Shown here piece after piece: positions 31,838 to 42,909 of a stretch of 64,000 nucleotides of DNA (positions are counted from its first letter, which is position 1; the number at the start of each line of letters is the position of its first letter). A program made the position numbers and the translations under genes. The notes under the pieces were generated by a model, which made no database searches, was not told the origin of the DNA, and was given only the letters and a program-made list of their open reading frames with translations. The DNA comes from Sarcophilus harrisii (Eukaryota > Chordata > Mammalia > Dasyuromorphia > Dasyuridae): contig NC_045429.1 of NCBI RefSeq assembly GCF_902635505.1, positions 462,289,359 through 462,353,358 on the forward strand. The letters run 5' to 3'.

Positions 31838-32317
31838 ACTGAGGCAGCTCCTCTTCAGCTGATGCCAGGGCAAGGCCCCTTCTCTTGGTGACCCGAGCGG
31901 GTCTGGGGTCTCAGACGAGGTACCGCAGTCCATGTCCCGGCAGAGGCTCCAACGAGGCCTCAGAGCGTGGATTTGTCAGCAGCCTGGCATCCCAGCCCTA
32001 ACACAGCCACTGGGGGAAGCCTGTCCCCTCACCTTGGGATCCACCCAGCTTCTGTATTCGTTCCTCTCTGCAATCTGGACAAGCTGCCCGCCCCGTGCTT
32101 GTGCTCCCAGGCTGGCCTCCATCTGTGCCATCCATCCACAGCTACCAGGAAGAAACCAGATAGGAGAGATCCGGCCGCCAGGGAAGGAAGCCACAGGGAG
32201 AGACTGCCCCCCCCCCAACCAAGCTCAGGGCTGTCAGGGGGCTCCTCTCAGGCCACCCCACTTCCAAGGAAAGTGCAGCGGCAGGAAGGTAGCTTCTTCC
32301 TGCAGGAGCTGTGGCCA

Positions 32318-32508
32318 TAGATGGATGGGTGGATGATGGATGGATGCATGAGTGCATGGGTGGATGCATGGATAGACAGATGGATGATGGATGAATGGAT
32401 AGATGATGGATGGATGGATGATGGATGGATGGATGGGTGGATGGTGGATAGATAAATGGATGGATGGTGGATGAGTGCATGGGTGGCTGCATGGGTAGAT
32501 GGATGCAG
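32318..32508. repeat. (GGAT)n/(GATG)n array
   Basis: About 190 bases of GGAT, GATGATGGAT and TGCATGGGTGGA-type units. It is more degenerate than the GGAT array near 3 kb. Confidence 0.95.
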
Positions 32509-32559
32509 GAGAGGAGAAGAAATGGTAGCTGGGCTGAGTTCCTAAGAGATCGCAGTGGA

Positions 32560-34790
32560 ACCTTAGAGGCCGTCTCCTCCACGCCTCACATGAGGTCTGG
32601 GAGTGGTGACCTGACTATTCCTAATTCATATGAGGAGGAAATACCAGAATGGGATGCAAGTTCAGCTCGCCGATGCCAGCTCCCAGGGCTAACCCATGGT
32701 CTCCCAGAGCAAAGCTGAATCCATGTCAGTAAGTGTGGGGAACCGATGGCACCCTTGCCTGAAGTCTGGGAGCTGAGAGGAGGAGCCCCATCGGGGAGCT
32801 CATTAGGCCACAGGAAAAGACTTTGGAGTCCATGAAGCCTCCACTGCTGCCATTCTCTTTTGAGCAATCTGTCTCCCTTCCCTCCTGCTCCCCCAGAATC
32901 CCCAAAGACTTTACAACTCAGCTCAGCCGAGGGCCTCACTCTGATCAGCTGAACAATGTGAGGCCTTTTCCACTTCCTGACTCCTCTGAGGAATCTCGTA
33001 CCTCCCCAATGGCGGTGCTCCTCCGCCAGATAGCGAGCCCTCCCCCCCTGCCCATCCTTGCTCAGAGCCTTCTGCTAGATGTCAGCCTGGGTGGGTCCTG
33101 CTGGACCTGCGGGAGATCTCTGCTCATTCTTGCCCCGTGTTCTTTCCTAGGCACGTGCCTGAGTGTGGGTGTGCAGCCCCCCCCCCCCATCCGTATACTT
33201 CCTTTGCAGCGCACCTGCCCCTGGTGAAAGTCTGCTTGTGGCCCTCCCCATCTCTCCTTCCTTTACTGTTCTCACAACCAGAAACTTTGCTCACAGTTCC
33301 TCGACATCCCCAGAAGGATACTGACGCTACAACCTGAGTTTCAGGGAGGAACTTGGCGTTTTTAAAAGTTCTAAACCGGTTCCCAAAGACTATCCAATCT
33401 GCTCTCTTCTTGTTTAATTTAGAAACAAACTCATTCTCCACCATTGACTATCCAAGATCTAGAGGCTGATGAACTGCTACGTGTCTCATCAGTTAAACAG
33501 TTTGGAAATCAATCGAAAACATGTATTCAGCCCCCAGTGTGCCAGACCCTGGACCAAGCCATTCCTCATCCATTTGGTTTTTCCTGTGTGGATAGTTCGG
33601 CCGCACTCTTTGTAGTTTTGAGTATTTTTTTAAAGTGACTCAAAAATAAGAATTAATGACTCCTATGGCTTCTTTTCCACATCTGCAAGACATTGAAGAG
33701 GGTCACCTTCAGGCCTGGAGGTCTTGATAAAGGTCTTGTCTTGATGAAGACAAGAAAAAAGACCAGGGCAGACTTTTAAGACCAAAATAACAGCCCACAC
33801 CTTGACAAGGCGGAATGACAGCAAAATGAGGGTTTCCTGGCACTTTCCTAGCTTTGACTCTAAAGCAGGATCCCCCGAAGCCCTTTCTCTAAGGAGGCAG
33901 CTCTCCTATGTGTCTGGATCCTAGAAGTTCCCGTGGAAGAGGCAATAGCAGAGGGAACTTTGAGGGACGGGTCTCTGATTGTAAATGTGGAACAAGGACC
34001 AGGAGGGAGCTCCCCGCTGCCCGCAGGGTCTGCTACTGTCCAGAGGATGCCCACTTCCAGTCCAGAATAAAGGAGGGACTCCCTTGAGAGGCTGCCATTG
34101 CCCAGGTTGTTCTCACTTGGTTCTGACAGCCTCAAGCCTGGGAACTCAGCCTAGCCTCTTCCAGGAGGTCCATTATCACCTTTCAAATCAAAGATCCTAA
34201 TTGTCGATTCAGGAAAAACACAGAGGATTAGAGCCCTGTCAACAGGAGTGCCCCAGCAGCCCTGCCTACAGACCAAGGGCGGCTCCTGAGGCTCCGCACC
34301 GCTGCCCAGACCACATTTGGGAAAGGAGGAGAACCTTGGGATTCCAAACTGGTTTTTCTTCCCAGACAGCTTGTAAATGAAGCTGAGGAGGGTGGTGAGC
34401 TCCCCGGAGACACTTAACCCCCTGCTCTCCAAAACCATCCGCGGGATCGGTGCCAACCGTGGGTCCCGGGAAGGAGGGAGGGTTCCTCCCACAGGTGGGC
34501 AGAGAGCTCCAGCAGAGCTTCCCAGGCTTGGGCACAGTGAGTGAGACTGGGCTCGTCGGACGGAGTCTGGTGGGAAATTTTCCTGGCAACTCATGAATCA
34601 CCGGAAGCGAGTTAGCCAAGAGCACGTTGCTCACCCAGGACAGGCTGGGAGGAACTTCTCAAAGCTCGGCCCAGAGAGGCTGTCAGGGGCTGCTTCTGAA
34701 ATCCCGGGCACTGGAAGAACACCCGGTGACTCACTCACCTTGTTCGGTGAGGGGCAAGACCAACGTCCCCCAGAACCGCCGTGTACTTGG
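32560..34790. other. Unassigned DNA, 2.2 kb
   Basis: Possibly an old MIR at the start ('cagtggaaccttagaggccg'), otherwise no repeat that I recognise. There is a C run at 33177-33189. Frames of up to 147 codons occur on opposite strands over the same bases (34151-34594 on -). No domain or splice pattern was recognised. Confidence 0.4.
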
Positions 34791-34794
34791 GTGG

Positions 34795-34955
34795 ACGTGG
34801 AGCCAGGAAGACTGGGAATCAAATCGTGCTCTCGATACAGTGTGACTGGGAAAAGCCCTTCTCCCAGCCTCAGTCTTCTCATCTGAAAAATGGCCCTCTG
34901 GCTTGGGGTGAGGAGAGGGAGAGGATATAAGGCACTTACTTTGCAGCACCGCAGG
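34795..34955 (+). repeat. MIR-type SINE fragment, sense
   Basis: 'tctcgatacagtgtgactgg', 'gcctcagtcttctcatctga', 'aaaatggccctctgg' and 'aggatataaggcactta' give a decayed sense copy. Confidence 0.55.
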
Positions 34956-35284
34956 CACAAGGGCTAGGACTAAGGTCTATTTAGAGAGAGAAGGGACATG
35001 GGCATGGGCAGACTCTGCCAGAGGGGAAGGGGGCAGTGTGGCTCAGTGCACGTCCCCCTCAGTGCTACTACAGAGAACCTCTCTCCCAGGAGCTCTGGCT
35101 CCAGCATCCCCTCCAGCACAAAGCCTCCTCCTACGCATTCACTCCCATTTCACTTTCTGTCTTTATTTATCTTCCTGGTGTTGATTTCTTGTAAGCTTAA
35201 CTACGGTTCTGGAGCTCCACAAGCTGGCACCTTGGCTCCCCAGGACAGGGCTCCCACTGGGGCAGCACGTGGGGTTCGAGATGG

Positions 35285-35430
35285 CAACCCCCAGCTGAGT
35301 GGTCCTGGCCCAGTCACTCCACCTTTCACAGAGGCAGTTCTCCTCCTCTGCCAAATGAGAATAGGAACAGCACCTACTCTTTCAGGGATGTTGGGAGGCT
35401 CAAATAAAAAACACACGGAAAACGACTGGC
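35285..35430 (+). repeat. MIR-type SINE fragment, sense
   Basis: 'gtcctggcccagtcactcca', 'ctctgccaaatgagaatagg', 'aacagcacctactctttcag' and 'gggaggctcaaataaa' fit a sense MIR 3' half. Confidence 0.6.
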
Positions 35431-35514
35431 CAAAGAGAAAGCAGAATTACACACTGGCTGTCACTATCGTTCTTATTTGCATCCTCAGCAAACTGAGCAT
35501 CGGCCCAGCACACA

Positions 35515-35600
35515 GCGGTGGTTGTTCAGACAGTCAGTCCTGACTGACCCTTTGTGACTCCATGAATCATAGAGACACATCCTTCTAGCTGCCACCAAGT
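35515..35600 (-). repeat. Mar1-type SINE tail, antisense
   Basis: 'gtggttgttcagacagtcag', 'tcctgactgaccctttgtga' and 'ctccatgaatca' match the antisense RTE-like tail (gttgttcagtcattcagtcatgtctgactctttgtgaccccatg). Confidence 0.7.
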
Positions 35601-35611
35601 CCATTTGAAAG

Positions 35612-35663
35612 CACACGGGTAACCCCGGGCAAGTCACTTAACCCCAATTGCCTCAGCAAAAAA
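35612..35663 (+). repeat. WSINE1-type SINE 3' end, sense
   Basis: 'gcacacgggtaaccccgggc', 'aagtcacttaaccccaattg' and 'cctcagcaaaaaa' are the well-preserved last 50 bases of the SINE. The A-tail passes straight into the GGAA array. Confidence 0.75.
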
Positions 35664-35785
35664 GGAAGGAAGGAAGGAAGGAAGGAAGGAAGGAAGGAAG
35701 GAAGGAAGGAAGGAAGGAAGGAAGGAAGGAAGGAAGGGAGGGAGGGAGGGAGGGAGGGAGGGAGGGAAAGAAAGAAAGAAAGAAA
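35663..35785. repeat. (GGAA)n(GGGA)n(GAAA)n three-phase array
   Basis: About 18 GGAA units, then about 7 GGGA units (35736-35766), then about 4 GAAA units. The array starts at the tail of the sense SINE just upstream. Confidence 0.97.
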
Positions 35786-35824
35786 CACAGCACACAGTAG
35801 GCTCTTTATAAATGCTTTTTGGTG

Positions 35825-36170
35825 GGATTAATGTGTTCAGTGAATAGAAATCTGGACTTAAGGTAAGGAAGATACTTTCCAGCTCTGGGACCCCTGGAAA
35901 ATCACTTGGTCTGTCTTAAACTCAGTTTTCTCACCTTAAAAATGGCAGGAAGAACAGCACCAACCTGACAAAGTCATTACACTCAAATCATAGATGTAAA
36001 GTGATGCAGAAACATGAACAATGATTATTACTCAGGATAATCGGATTTAGGGCCAAATATTCAGCTGCTTCATTTTATAAAGGAGGCCCAGGAAGGTGAA
36101 AAGTTTTGTCCTGGGCATGGTGCCTGGCACATAGTAGGTGCTGTATAAGTGCTAGCTATTATTATTGTTG
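35825..36170 (+). repeat. MIR/Mon1 SINE pieces, sense
   Basis: 'gaaatctggacttaaggtaa', 'gggacccctggaaaatcact', 'cagttttctcaccttaaaaa', 'tggcaggaagaacagcacca', then 'tggtgcctggcacatagtag' and 'gtgctgtataagtgctagct'. At least one long copy, perhaps two overlapping insertions. Confidence 0.7.
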
Positions 36171-36199
36171 AAATTATTAATAACCCAGAGTCCTTTTCT

Positions 36200-36275
36200 C
36201 CAAAGAAAATGAGTCAGATTTGTAAAGCTCTTGACATGGTACCTGGCACATAGTAGGGCAGCATGAACAAATGCT
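36200..36275 (+). repeat. MIR/L2 tail, sense
   Basis: 'gatttgtaaagctcttgaca' and 'tggtacctggcacatagtag' repeat the tail seen just upstream, so this is a second insertion. Confidence 0.6.
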
Positions 36276-36279
36276 CTAT

Positions 36280-37435
36280 TGCCCTTTCCCCTGGTCGGGG
36301 TGCTGAGCCAACAAGGCAGTCCAGCAGCCTCCATCCAGCCACCAAACGCTCCGGGGGGGCGGGGGAGGAGGGCAGCCTGAGTTGTGGCTCTGCTTTGTGG
36401 CTTGAGAAGCCTCTGGACCCTTGTCACGGGTGAGCTGGGCTTTCCCCGGGGCTTTTTCCTCTCCTTCACTACATTATGCAAGCTTCACCTCTTGTTCTCT
36501 CTGAATCAGAAATTTTCCAACCGAAGAGCTGAGGGAGGGATTGACTGAAGAATAGAAAGCAGGAGTTCCTCTTCTGTGGGACCTGGAGCATCATTCAGGA
36601 AACAGCAGCCAGCTTAGGGGGACTGGTGGCATTTAAGTCAATATATGGAAGATCTGGACCCGAGGGGTGGGCCACAAAGCCATCCCCCACTGAGCTCAGG
36701 TCTGGATGTATTTGTGAAGAGGAACATGACAGAGGAAAGTCGGGGATCGTGGGGTAGAACTTGGGGGTGCGGGGATGGCAGAATCATTTTCTAAAAGTCC
36801 CTGGATCTGTCTTCATAAGCTGATGGCAATCGGGTCCATCTCGGGATTTATCCGTGAGTCTCCAGAGTCCACCTCTCCTACGTTTAAGGGGTGCTGTGGG
36901 TGTGTAGGTTCCTGAGCCCCCACTGGTGTATTTACTCTGACTAGTCAGCCAGAAGATATAATTATTTCAAAACAAAGGCATTAAATGAACCAGCATAGTA
37001 AAAAATGAAACATTTTCTCTGTAAATCTGGGATACATTCTCCCACAAATACACAGACCCTTAGGGGAGAGCAGACGCTCAGGAAATGTGGGTAGGGAGGC
37101 ACTTGCATAGGAAACACATGTTTTCAGGGCATAGGCAGGGGGAGGATGGTCAGACCCACAAGGCCATCGATGCTTCTGAGGAACGTCCTTGTATTGTCCC
37201 GGCCAGACTTGCTCGCCACTGCTTCCAGGATGCGCGGTCTCTGCTAAGTGTGTGATCGCCGCCGGGCACGCGGGCATCCCTGCCAGCTGCTAGGGCTGCA
37301 CACTTACTTACCCCTGCCCGTCCCATGACTGTTTACAAGGTGGCAGGGCTTCCAGGTTTCTCTAGGGCCCTCATGAGATGCCATCTCTTCCTGAGAAGGA
37401 GAATGAACTCGAGGCTTTAGGCACAGTGATTTTAA
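36280..37435. other. Unassigned DNA
   Basis: Mixed composition without a named repeat. The stretch at 36900-37015 is AT-rich ('gccagaagatataattattt') and could be part of a regulatory element. No coding frame is supported. Confidence 0.4.
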
Positions 37436-37444
37436 AGGTAGAAT

Positions 37445-37500
37445 CTTGGGCAGTTAGGTGGTGCAGGAGGACCTGAGTTCAAATCCAGCTTCAGGCAAGT
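37445..37500 (+). repeat. WSINE1-type SINE 5' fragment, sense
   Basis: 'cttgggcagttaggtggtgc' followed by 'aggaggacctgagttcaaat' and 'ccagcttcaggcaagt'. Head and middle are joined by an internal deletion and the 3' half is absent. Confidence 0.65.
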
Positions 37501-37759
37501 AAATGAAAATAGCTGATTGGCCATTTATTGACTAACGGAACAGGGGGGAAGCCCCTTGTGGCTTTGCTTCCCCACACGTGAGTCTGTCAGTTCCCGGAGC
37601 TTTGGCTGGAACAGACATTTCTACAGAAGGATGCTCCCCCTTCTGGGACTGACCTCTTGTGGATACAGGACAGTTAAGCAGCCCAGCAGTGGCCATAAGT
37701 GTTTTCTTTTCAAACGCTCTATTTCCTGCTGGCCAAGGCCAAACAAGTCCTCTAAAGCC

Positions 37760-37930
37760 TCTGACTTGGGGTTAGAACTTCCTTATTATTCTCACTTAAA
37801 CTCTAATTGCTAAATGTGCCTTTCTCCTCATTTTCCAGGCAGCTAGAGCTAATGGTCTAGATCTCGGGCCCTCCAGTTTAATTATCTTCAAGGTCTCTGA
37901 TGCAGGCGAATGAAGAGGGAAAAGACAGAG
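37760..37930. promoter_or_regulatory. Candidate conserved non-coding block
   Basis: 'actctaattgctaaatgtgc' and 'ccagtttaattatcttcaag' carry TAATTG and TAATTA cores in repeat-free DNA. Weak evidence on its own. Confidence 0.3.
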
Positions 37931-38094
37931 GCGAGACCCCTCAAACGGAGCTGCTTCAGCCGGCCCCCTCCTCCCATTTATCACCGCAATCCTTTGCTTC
38001 AACTCCCAACTTTGTTACATGTCCAGCTTCATACCTCTCAGTATCACACCTTGACCGTATCAAGGAAGGCAGCCAGGTAGTTTTTAATGGATAA

Positions 38095-38300
38095 AGTTAG
38101 AGAAAGTAGAGCAAGAAATTAAGTGGATTCGAAGTCAACAGGACCTGAGTTTGAATCCTGCCCCGGGCATTTACTCCCTGTGTCACTTCATTATCCTCAT
38201 CCTCAGTTTTCTCATCTATAAAATGGGGATAAAAATCGCACCTACCCTCCAGGGTTGTGGCGTGTAAAACACTTTGTAAATCTGATGATTATTGCTAGTA
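38095..38300 (+). repeat. MIR/Mon1 SINE, sense
   Basis: 'aagtggattcgaagtcaaca', 'ggacctgagtttgaatcctg', 'cctcatcctcagttttctca', 'tctataaaatggggataaaa' and 'gtaaaacactttgtaaatct' form a nearly complete sense copy. Confidence 0.85.
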
Positions 38301-38519
38301 GCAGAAGAGATGCATGTGCCGCCTTCACGACAGCTGAATCACGATTCCATTCAGGGGTGACTCATCCCCCAGAGACAAAGTGGATCTGCAGTTGTGTGTG
38401 GTGCTGGTAATGAGGCTCGAACAATTTGGCCATGAGAAGTTCCTTTGGGAAGCAAAGCCACCCACACGTTTCCTGCCTCCCACCCGCTGTTGCGCCATAT
38501 TGGATTGCAAGGGCTTGTT

Positions 38520-38590
38520 AACAGTCAATAGTCAATGACCATTTATGATGTACCTACTATGTGCAGGATTATGCTTGAGAACTTAGTTTC
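38520..38590 (-). repeat. L2 3' end, antisense
   Basis: 'caatagtcaatgaccattta' and 'tgatgtacctactatgtgca' mark the antisense L2/CORE terminus. Confidence 0.6.
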
Positions 38591-38599
38591 TTGGGGCAG

Positions 38600-39055
38600 A
38601 ATATCACCAATGAGGTCAACATCAAGACTCTTACTGCGCTGCTTGGCTTATCATAGAAAGAGCCCCACTTTATCTCCACCGGTATTTAGCCCATGGTCAG
38701 AAAGTAATTTCCGGCTCCAAACAGGCCAGATTATAAATGAGAGAGACCTGGACACACTCGTTGGAGAAAACACCGTGACCGCATCTCAGCGGACATTTGG
38801 TTTATGGCGAGTCCCACCTTTAACTAGGAGGACCGGCATCAGGATGGCCCAGAGGGGTTGAGAATGATATGATTACAAAGGTTTTTAGGGAAAAGACTAA
38901 GCCACTGACCATCTCTTTGGCTATTCCCAAGTGTCCAGTCTTCCAGGAAGATCCTGTAGCACGGGGGTTCCTGGCCAGCTCTCCACTCCAGCATCCGGGA
39001 CTTTTAATGATCTCTCTCCACCGTAGCCTTTGCCAGACCTTCAAGGATTCACAAA
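38600..39055. other. Unassigned DNA
   Basis: No recognised repeat or gene. Confidence 0.45.
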
Positions 39056-39059
39056 AGAA

Positions 39060-39300
39060 ATAAAAAGCAAACTTTTAAAGGCCCATTTATGACATATCCT
39101 TGGAAGTAATTAGCACAATCTGATCTTCAGAGCAAACTGGCAAATGTCCACACGATGATTAAACTTAATACCTCCTAACTGTGGCTTTCTGAGAGCTCTA
39201 GATGTAGGGGGAGGAGGGGCTGTGCGCAATGGAAGCTGCTCCATGATTTAGCAGGAGTATTATTTATTTATTCAGTTTACTGCAAATTCTTCCTGTCTAG
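39060..39300. promoter_or_regulatory. Candidate conserved non-coding block
   Basis: Repeat-free AT-rich DNA with 'ggaagtaattagcacaatct' near 39102, 'gatgattaaacttaatacct' near 39153 and 'gagtattatttatttattca' near 39255. Several TAAT cores and no open frame. Confidence 0.4.
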
Positions 39301-39304
39301 ACAG

Positions 39305-40430
39305 ATTTCAGGATCGCAGAGGCGAGTGTGGCACGGGGGAAGGGCTGGGCTTGTGGAATAAGGATGTTCTGGCCCAATTCTCTCAGGGTCACACCCGATA
39401 CCCCTTCCCTCGAGGTTCTGGCTCAGTTCTTCTGCAGCATCGGTCCCACCGAGCTCATGCCCAAATGGGGCAAGACCACGGGCAAGTCTTCCTGTGGTGT
39501 TGGAGTTCCTCAAGTCATGCTTTGCTTTGGGGGGACAGTGACGTCCCTGCTGGGGATCAGACCTAGCCTGGGTTTGGGTTTGTAGATTTGGGGGTCGGAG
39601 GTTCCAAGCCCTTCACTTGGCATGGGGAAATATGGATACGAAAGCCAAAGCTCTCAGAGGGCTTCAGAGGGGGAGAAGGCCCTAAGGCTGCCCCACACGC
39701 TTCCCATCTGCTGCCGTAAGCACCCCCAGACACTGTGAAGTGAAGAGAGGCAAAGGAGCGGCTAAAACCGACGGAGACCTTTCTGAAGATACCCACAGTT
39801 GTGACTACGCAGCCGTCTGCTAAATGTTCCTCCTGCCCATATGCTGGGCTGACCCAAACCAGGTGGAGAAGGTCCCCACATGCTCCACAGTAGCTCGAAG
39901 TCATTTCCTTCCCTCCTCATGGCACTCTGGGGGCCTGAAGCAGGGTTTGTGCCTGCCCCAGACCCCCACTACCTGTGGCCAAAACAATGGGTACATGGAT
40001 GGAAAAATATAAAATATACGCCACGGAAGTGAGGAAGCAGGAGGGGATGGGAGCCCTGGGTAGGGAGCAGCAGCCAGGCCAGAGTCTCCCCTCCCCTGGC
40101 AGCAGAGGGGAAGCTTGAGCATGGGGTTCTCCTGCTTTCTCCGGTCTTTTTCTCAGGGGAAGGAGCCTGGAGATAGAGGTTAGACCTTGACTTCCTGGGC
40201 TTTGAAAGTGTGAGCCCCCAGAAGCCCAGGGTGCCACAGTTTGCCACCAGGGCAGCTCTGAAAGGCGACTGGTGGGACCAGGGAGCAGACATTCAAGCGG
40301 CCAGCCAGGGAGCGGCTTCACCCGCCTGCTCTGCAGGATTTGGGGTGGACTTTGTGGGTCATGCTTCTGGGCCTGAGGGGAGAATGCGTCTCCGAGTGGT
40401 ACAGAAGCCAGCGACCCCCAACCCAGCCCT
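39305..40430. other. Unassigned DNA
   Basis: No repeat named. The 173-codon antisense frame at 39917-40438 shows no domain and overlaps sense frames, so a chance origin in GC-rich DNA is more likely. Confidence 0.4.
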
Positions 40431-40434
40431 TCTG

Positions 40435-40560
40435 TCATTGCCCTCTCTCTTCAGTCAATATCTTTTTGTAAAGACTAATAGAAGTTAATGGGTTAAATGT
40501 TAATCACTGGTATTAATGGACTACTATTAATGAGAAATACTAGGTGGCCGATATTAGGGG
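40435..40560. promoter_or_regulatory. Short candidate regulatory element
   Basis: 'gggttaaatgttaatcactg' (HNF1-like GTTAAT core) is followed by 'gtattaatggactactatta' and 'atgagaaat', with repeated ATTAATG cores. Flanked by GC-rich DNA, so it stands out. Confidence 0.35.
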
Positions 40561-40864
40561 GAGGCAGGATCTGATGACCTTAAAGACACTCCCAGCTCTT
40601 AGACACTCTTAGCACATGGAGGAGGAGAGGGCTGGCCAGAGCTCCCCTCCGCTCCTTTCCTCTCCTCTCCACGGAGTTGGGATAAAGAGCCTCTGGTGCA
40701 GACATCAGGCACTGAAACGGCGGCTTTACGTCGTGACTTGTTTGTGCTTGACCGTCTCAACATGACCTGCTGCCTTCCTGGTAGGGACCGGGTGGGACTT
40801 GTCCCCTGAAGCTCCTCTGGGAGCTCCCCTTGGCTATTAGGGGGAAAAGCTAACTTGGGCCCAT

Positions 40865-41225
40865 TCACATTTTTTCCTGCTTCAGCTTCTTACTCAGAGA
40901 TGGAAAATGTCTAATTCCAGACGGCAGGAGGGGGCATGATGAGGGCCCCCGAGCCCTGGCGGGGGGCTGGTCCCCAAGCCCCCCCATTCTGCAGCTTTCC
41001 TCAATGGCTTCTGGAGGCAAATCTCTCAGCGTGGAAGACCTGTTCTTCTTCAAGAACGTTGCTCCCGTTTTCTGGCTGAGTCGGTGCTGTTGTGATTGTT
41101 TATAAAACTCTTCTGCTTTCCTCATACAGCCCAGCGGCACATGTGCCGGCTCAGAAAAATGCAGCGTGAATTTTGAGGTGTTCTGTGAGCCATAAACGGG
41201 CTGTCGGCAGCTCGGCATGATCCCT
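40865..41225. promoter_or_regulatory. Candidate conserved non-coding block
   Basis: Repeat-free sequence of even composition ('ttgtgattgtttataaaact', 'aaaaatgcagcgtgaatttt', 'gagccataaacgggctgtcg'). The 117-codon antisense frame over it ends in a poor context and resembles no protein. Confidence 0.35.
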
Positions 41226-41254
41226 CCTTTCCCTTTGTCTTAACCTCACATCCA

Positions 41255-41335
41255 CCCATCAGTCAGCACTCATGAAGCGCCTACTATGTGCCAGGAAATA
41301 CAGAAACCGGAACTCTGTGTCAGAATGGAACCTTC
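41255..41335 (-). repeat. L2 3' end, antisense
   Basis: 'cagtcagcactcatgaagcg' and 'cctactatgtgccagg' mark the terminus. Confidence 0.6.
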
Positions 41336-41339
41336 TCAC

Positions 41340-41950
41340 CATTGCTATTATTTCTACCCACAATGGAGTGGATGGCTCAGAAATGCGGCTTCCCCAGCGC
41401 CAGAAGCTCGGGTCCGGGCACTCCTGGGCACATGCACATCCTTCCCCCTGCCTGCTAAGGGAAGAGAGGCTGGCAGGGTGCAGGTGCTCTAGGTGCAGCC
41501 ATGCCCTGCATGTCCTGGCATCCCTCTCTCTAGGGTCCTTCTACCACTCTCTCTCCTTCCATCATCTCCCACTGTCTCCATGACATTTCATCCTTCTTTG
41601 CTCTTCCATACTAGTCTTCCTTGGGCCATCTTTTCTCCCTGCTACACATCCTCAGGCTGGGTCACTTAAGCCACCTTTAGAATAAGAGTGATACATTGGG
41701 AGGGGCCCCTCCTCCATTTTCCTTTGCCATTCCACAAAGCCATCCATCAGAGGTCCCCTTGCCTTAATGGGCCTGGCTCGTAGCTGGAGATTGCCTGCAT
41801 CCCACCAAAGTGGGGTCTCCCCTGCCTCCAGCCTCAAGGAGCAGAACTGGCTGGTGACAATCCTTGTTTCATACCTGCTGGGTCACTGCCCTGCCGCCGG
41901 ACCTGCTGTTTGCCCGTCAATTCTGGCAATCCTCTTGTTCACAGCAGTGG
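41340..41950. other. Unassigned DNA
   Basis: The pyrimidine-rich text at 41500-41660 may be a decayed L2 body leading into the L2 end at 41955, but no landmark confirms this. Confidence 0.35.
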
Positions 41951-41954
41951 AGAA

Positions 41955-42078
41955 ACGGGAACTATCCTTTAGAATTTAAGCCTCCTGAAGGCAGGGGTTA
42001 TTTTACTATTTTTGTATCACCAGCTGTCTACAAGAGCTCCTGGCACATAGTAGGTACTTAATACAATTTTTTTGACTG
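41955..42078 (+). repeat. L2 3' end, sense
   Basis: 'tagaatttaagcctcctgaa', 'ggcaggggttattttactat', 'tttttgtatcaccagctgtc' and 'tcctggcacatagtaggtac' give the sense terminus. Confidence 0.8.
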
Positions 42079-42084
42079 ATTATC

Positions 42085-42155
42085 CTCTTCATTAATTCAG
42101 TTAAATTCAACAAACATTTTCAAGCACCTACTATATACAATCCCCTGTGATAAGA
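42085..42155 (-). repeat. L2/CORE 3' end, antisense
   Basis: 'aattcaacaaacattttcaa' and 'gcacctactatatacaatcc' mark an antisense terminus facing the sense one just upstream. Confidence 0.65.
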
Positions 42156-42201
42156 TCATGGCTTTTCCTGTTTTGGGGATTAGTTAGCCTCTTATTAAGA
42201 T

Positions 42202-42276
42202 CTTCCTTCCTTCCTTCCTTCCTTCCTTCCTTCCTTCCTTCCTTCCTTCCTTCCTTCCTTCCTTCCTTCCTTCCTT
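42202..42276. repeat. (TTCC)n array at a SINE tail
   Basis: About 18 uninterrupted TTCC units next to the tail end of an antisense WSINE1-type SINE. It mirrors the GGAA array at 35.66 kb. Confidence 0.97.
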
Positions 42277-42284
42277 TTTTCCTT

Positions 42285-42412
42285 TCTTTTTCTCTTTTTT
42301 TGGGTGAAACAATCAGGATTAGAATCACACAGCCAGGAAGAGTCAAATATCTGAGGCTGGATTTGAACCCAGATCCTGATGATTCCAGTGCTCCACCTAC
42401 TGCTTCCTGATT
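42285..42412 (-). repeat. WSINE1-type SINE, antisense
   Basis: 'ttagaatcacacagccagga', 'agagtcaaatatctgaggct', 'ggatttgaacccagatcctg' and 'ccagtgctccacctactgct' form an antisense copy with its tail in the TTCC array. Confidence 0.75.
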
Positions 42413-42419
42413 TGGTTCC

Positions 42420-42620
42420 TACACAAGACTATAAGATGTAAAGTTAGATGGATCTTTCAATACCAGCTATTCCAACAGTCATTTTATAGATGAAGGGGAT
42501 AAGGCTCAGAGATAATGGAGGATCACTCTTCCCCCCAAATTACTCAGGTATAATTATAGCAGGAAACTGAATTTGAACTCGAATCTAGTGTGGGTGCTCT
42601 TTCTGCTCTATGTTGATAAC
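42420..42620 (-). repeat. MIR SINE, antisense
   Basis: 'cagtcattttatagatgaag', 'ggataaggctcagagataat', 'ggaaactgaatttgaactcg' and 'gtgctctttctgctctatgt' define an antisense MIR. Confidence 0.65.
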
Positions 42621-42909
42621 TTCCTTTGAAAGATGAAGAGATATAGGAGAAGATGGAGGGGGACAGGGAAAAGGCAAATAAATGATGGAAAGGCTGGAAA
42701 ACAGCCCATAAAAAGAAAGGTTGAAGAGTGTGAATTCTGAACAAAGGGTTGCAGAGATAGTCACTCTGTGAATGCTGTGAAACATTTGAAAGGTTATTAT
42801 AAAGAAGTCAATGAGTTGTGATTCTCTGTGATAAGAGCTTGAGGAAAGCTCCTTGAGAAAGAGAAATAGACGAAATTTAAAGACTTTAAAGCAGATTAAG
42901 CAGAGAAGA

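Noticed and set aside
31610-31891. Frame with an LDPSDC peptide repeat
   Set aside because: The peptide repeat is caused by the 18-base minisatellite; no other coding evidence.
32318-32508. Spaced short repeats that might suggest a CRISPR-like array
   Set aside because: They are plain GGAT/GATG tetranucleotide repeats without unique spacers, in a vertebrate genome.
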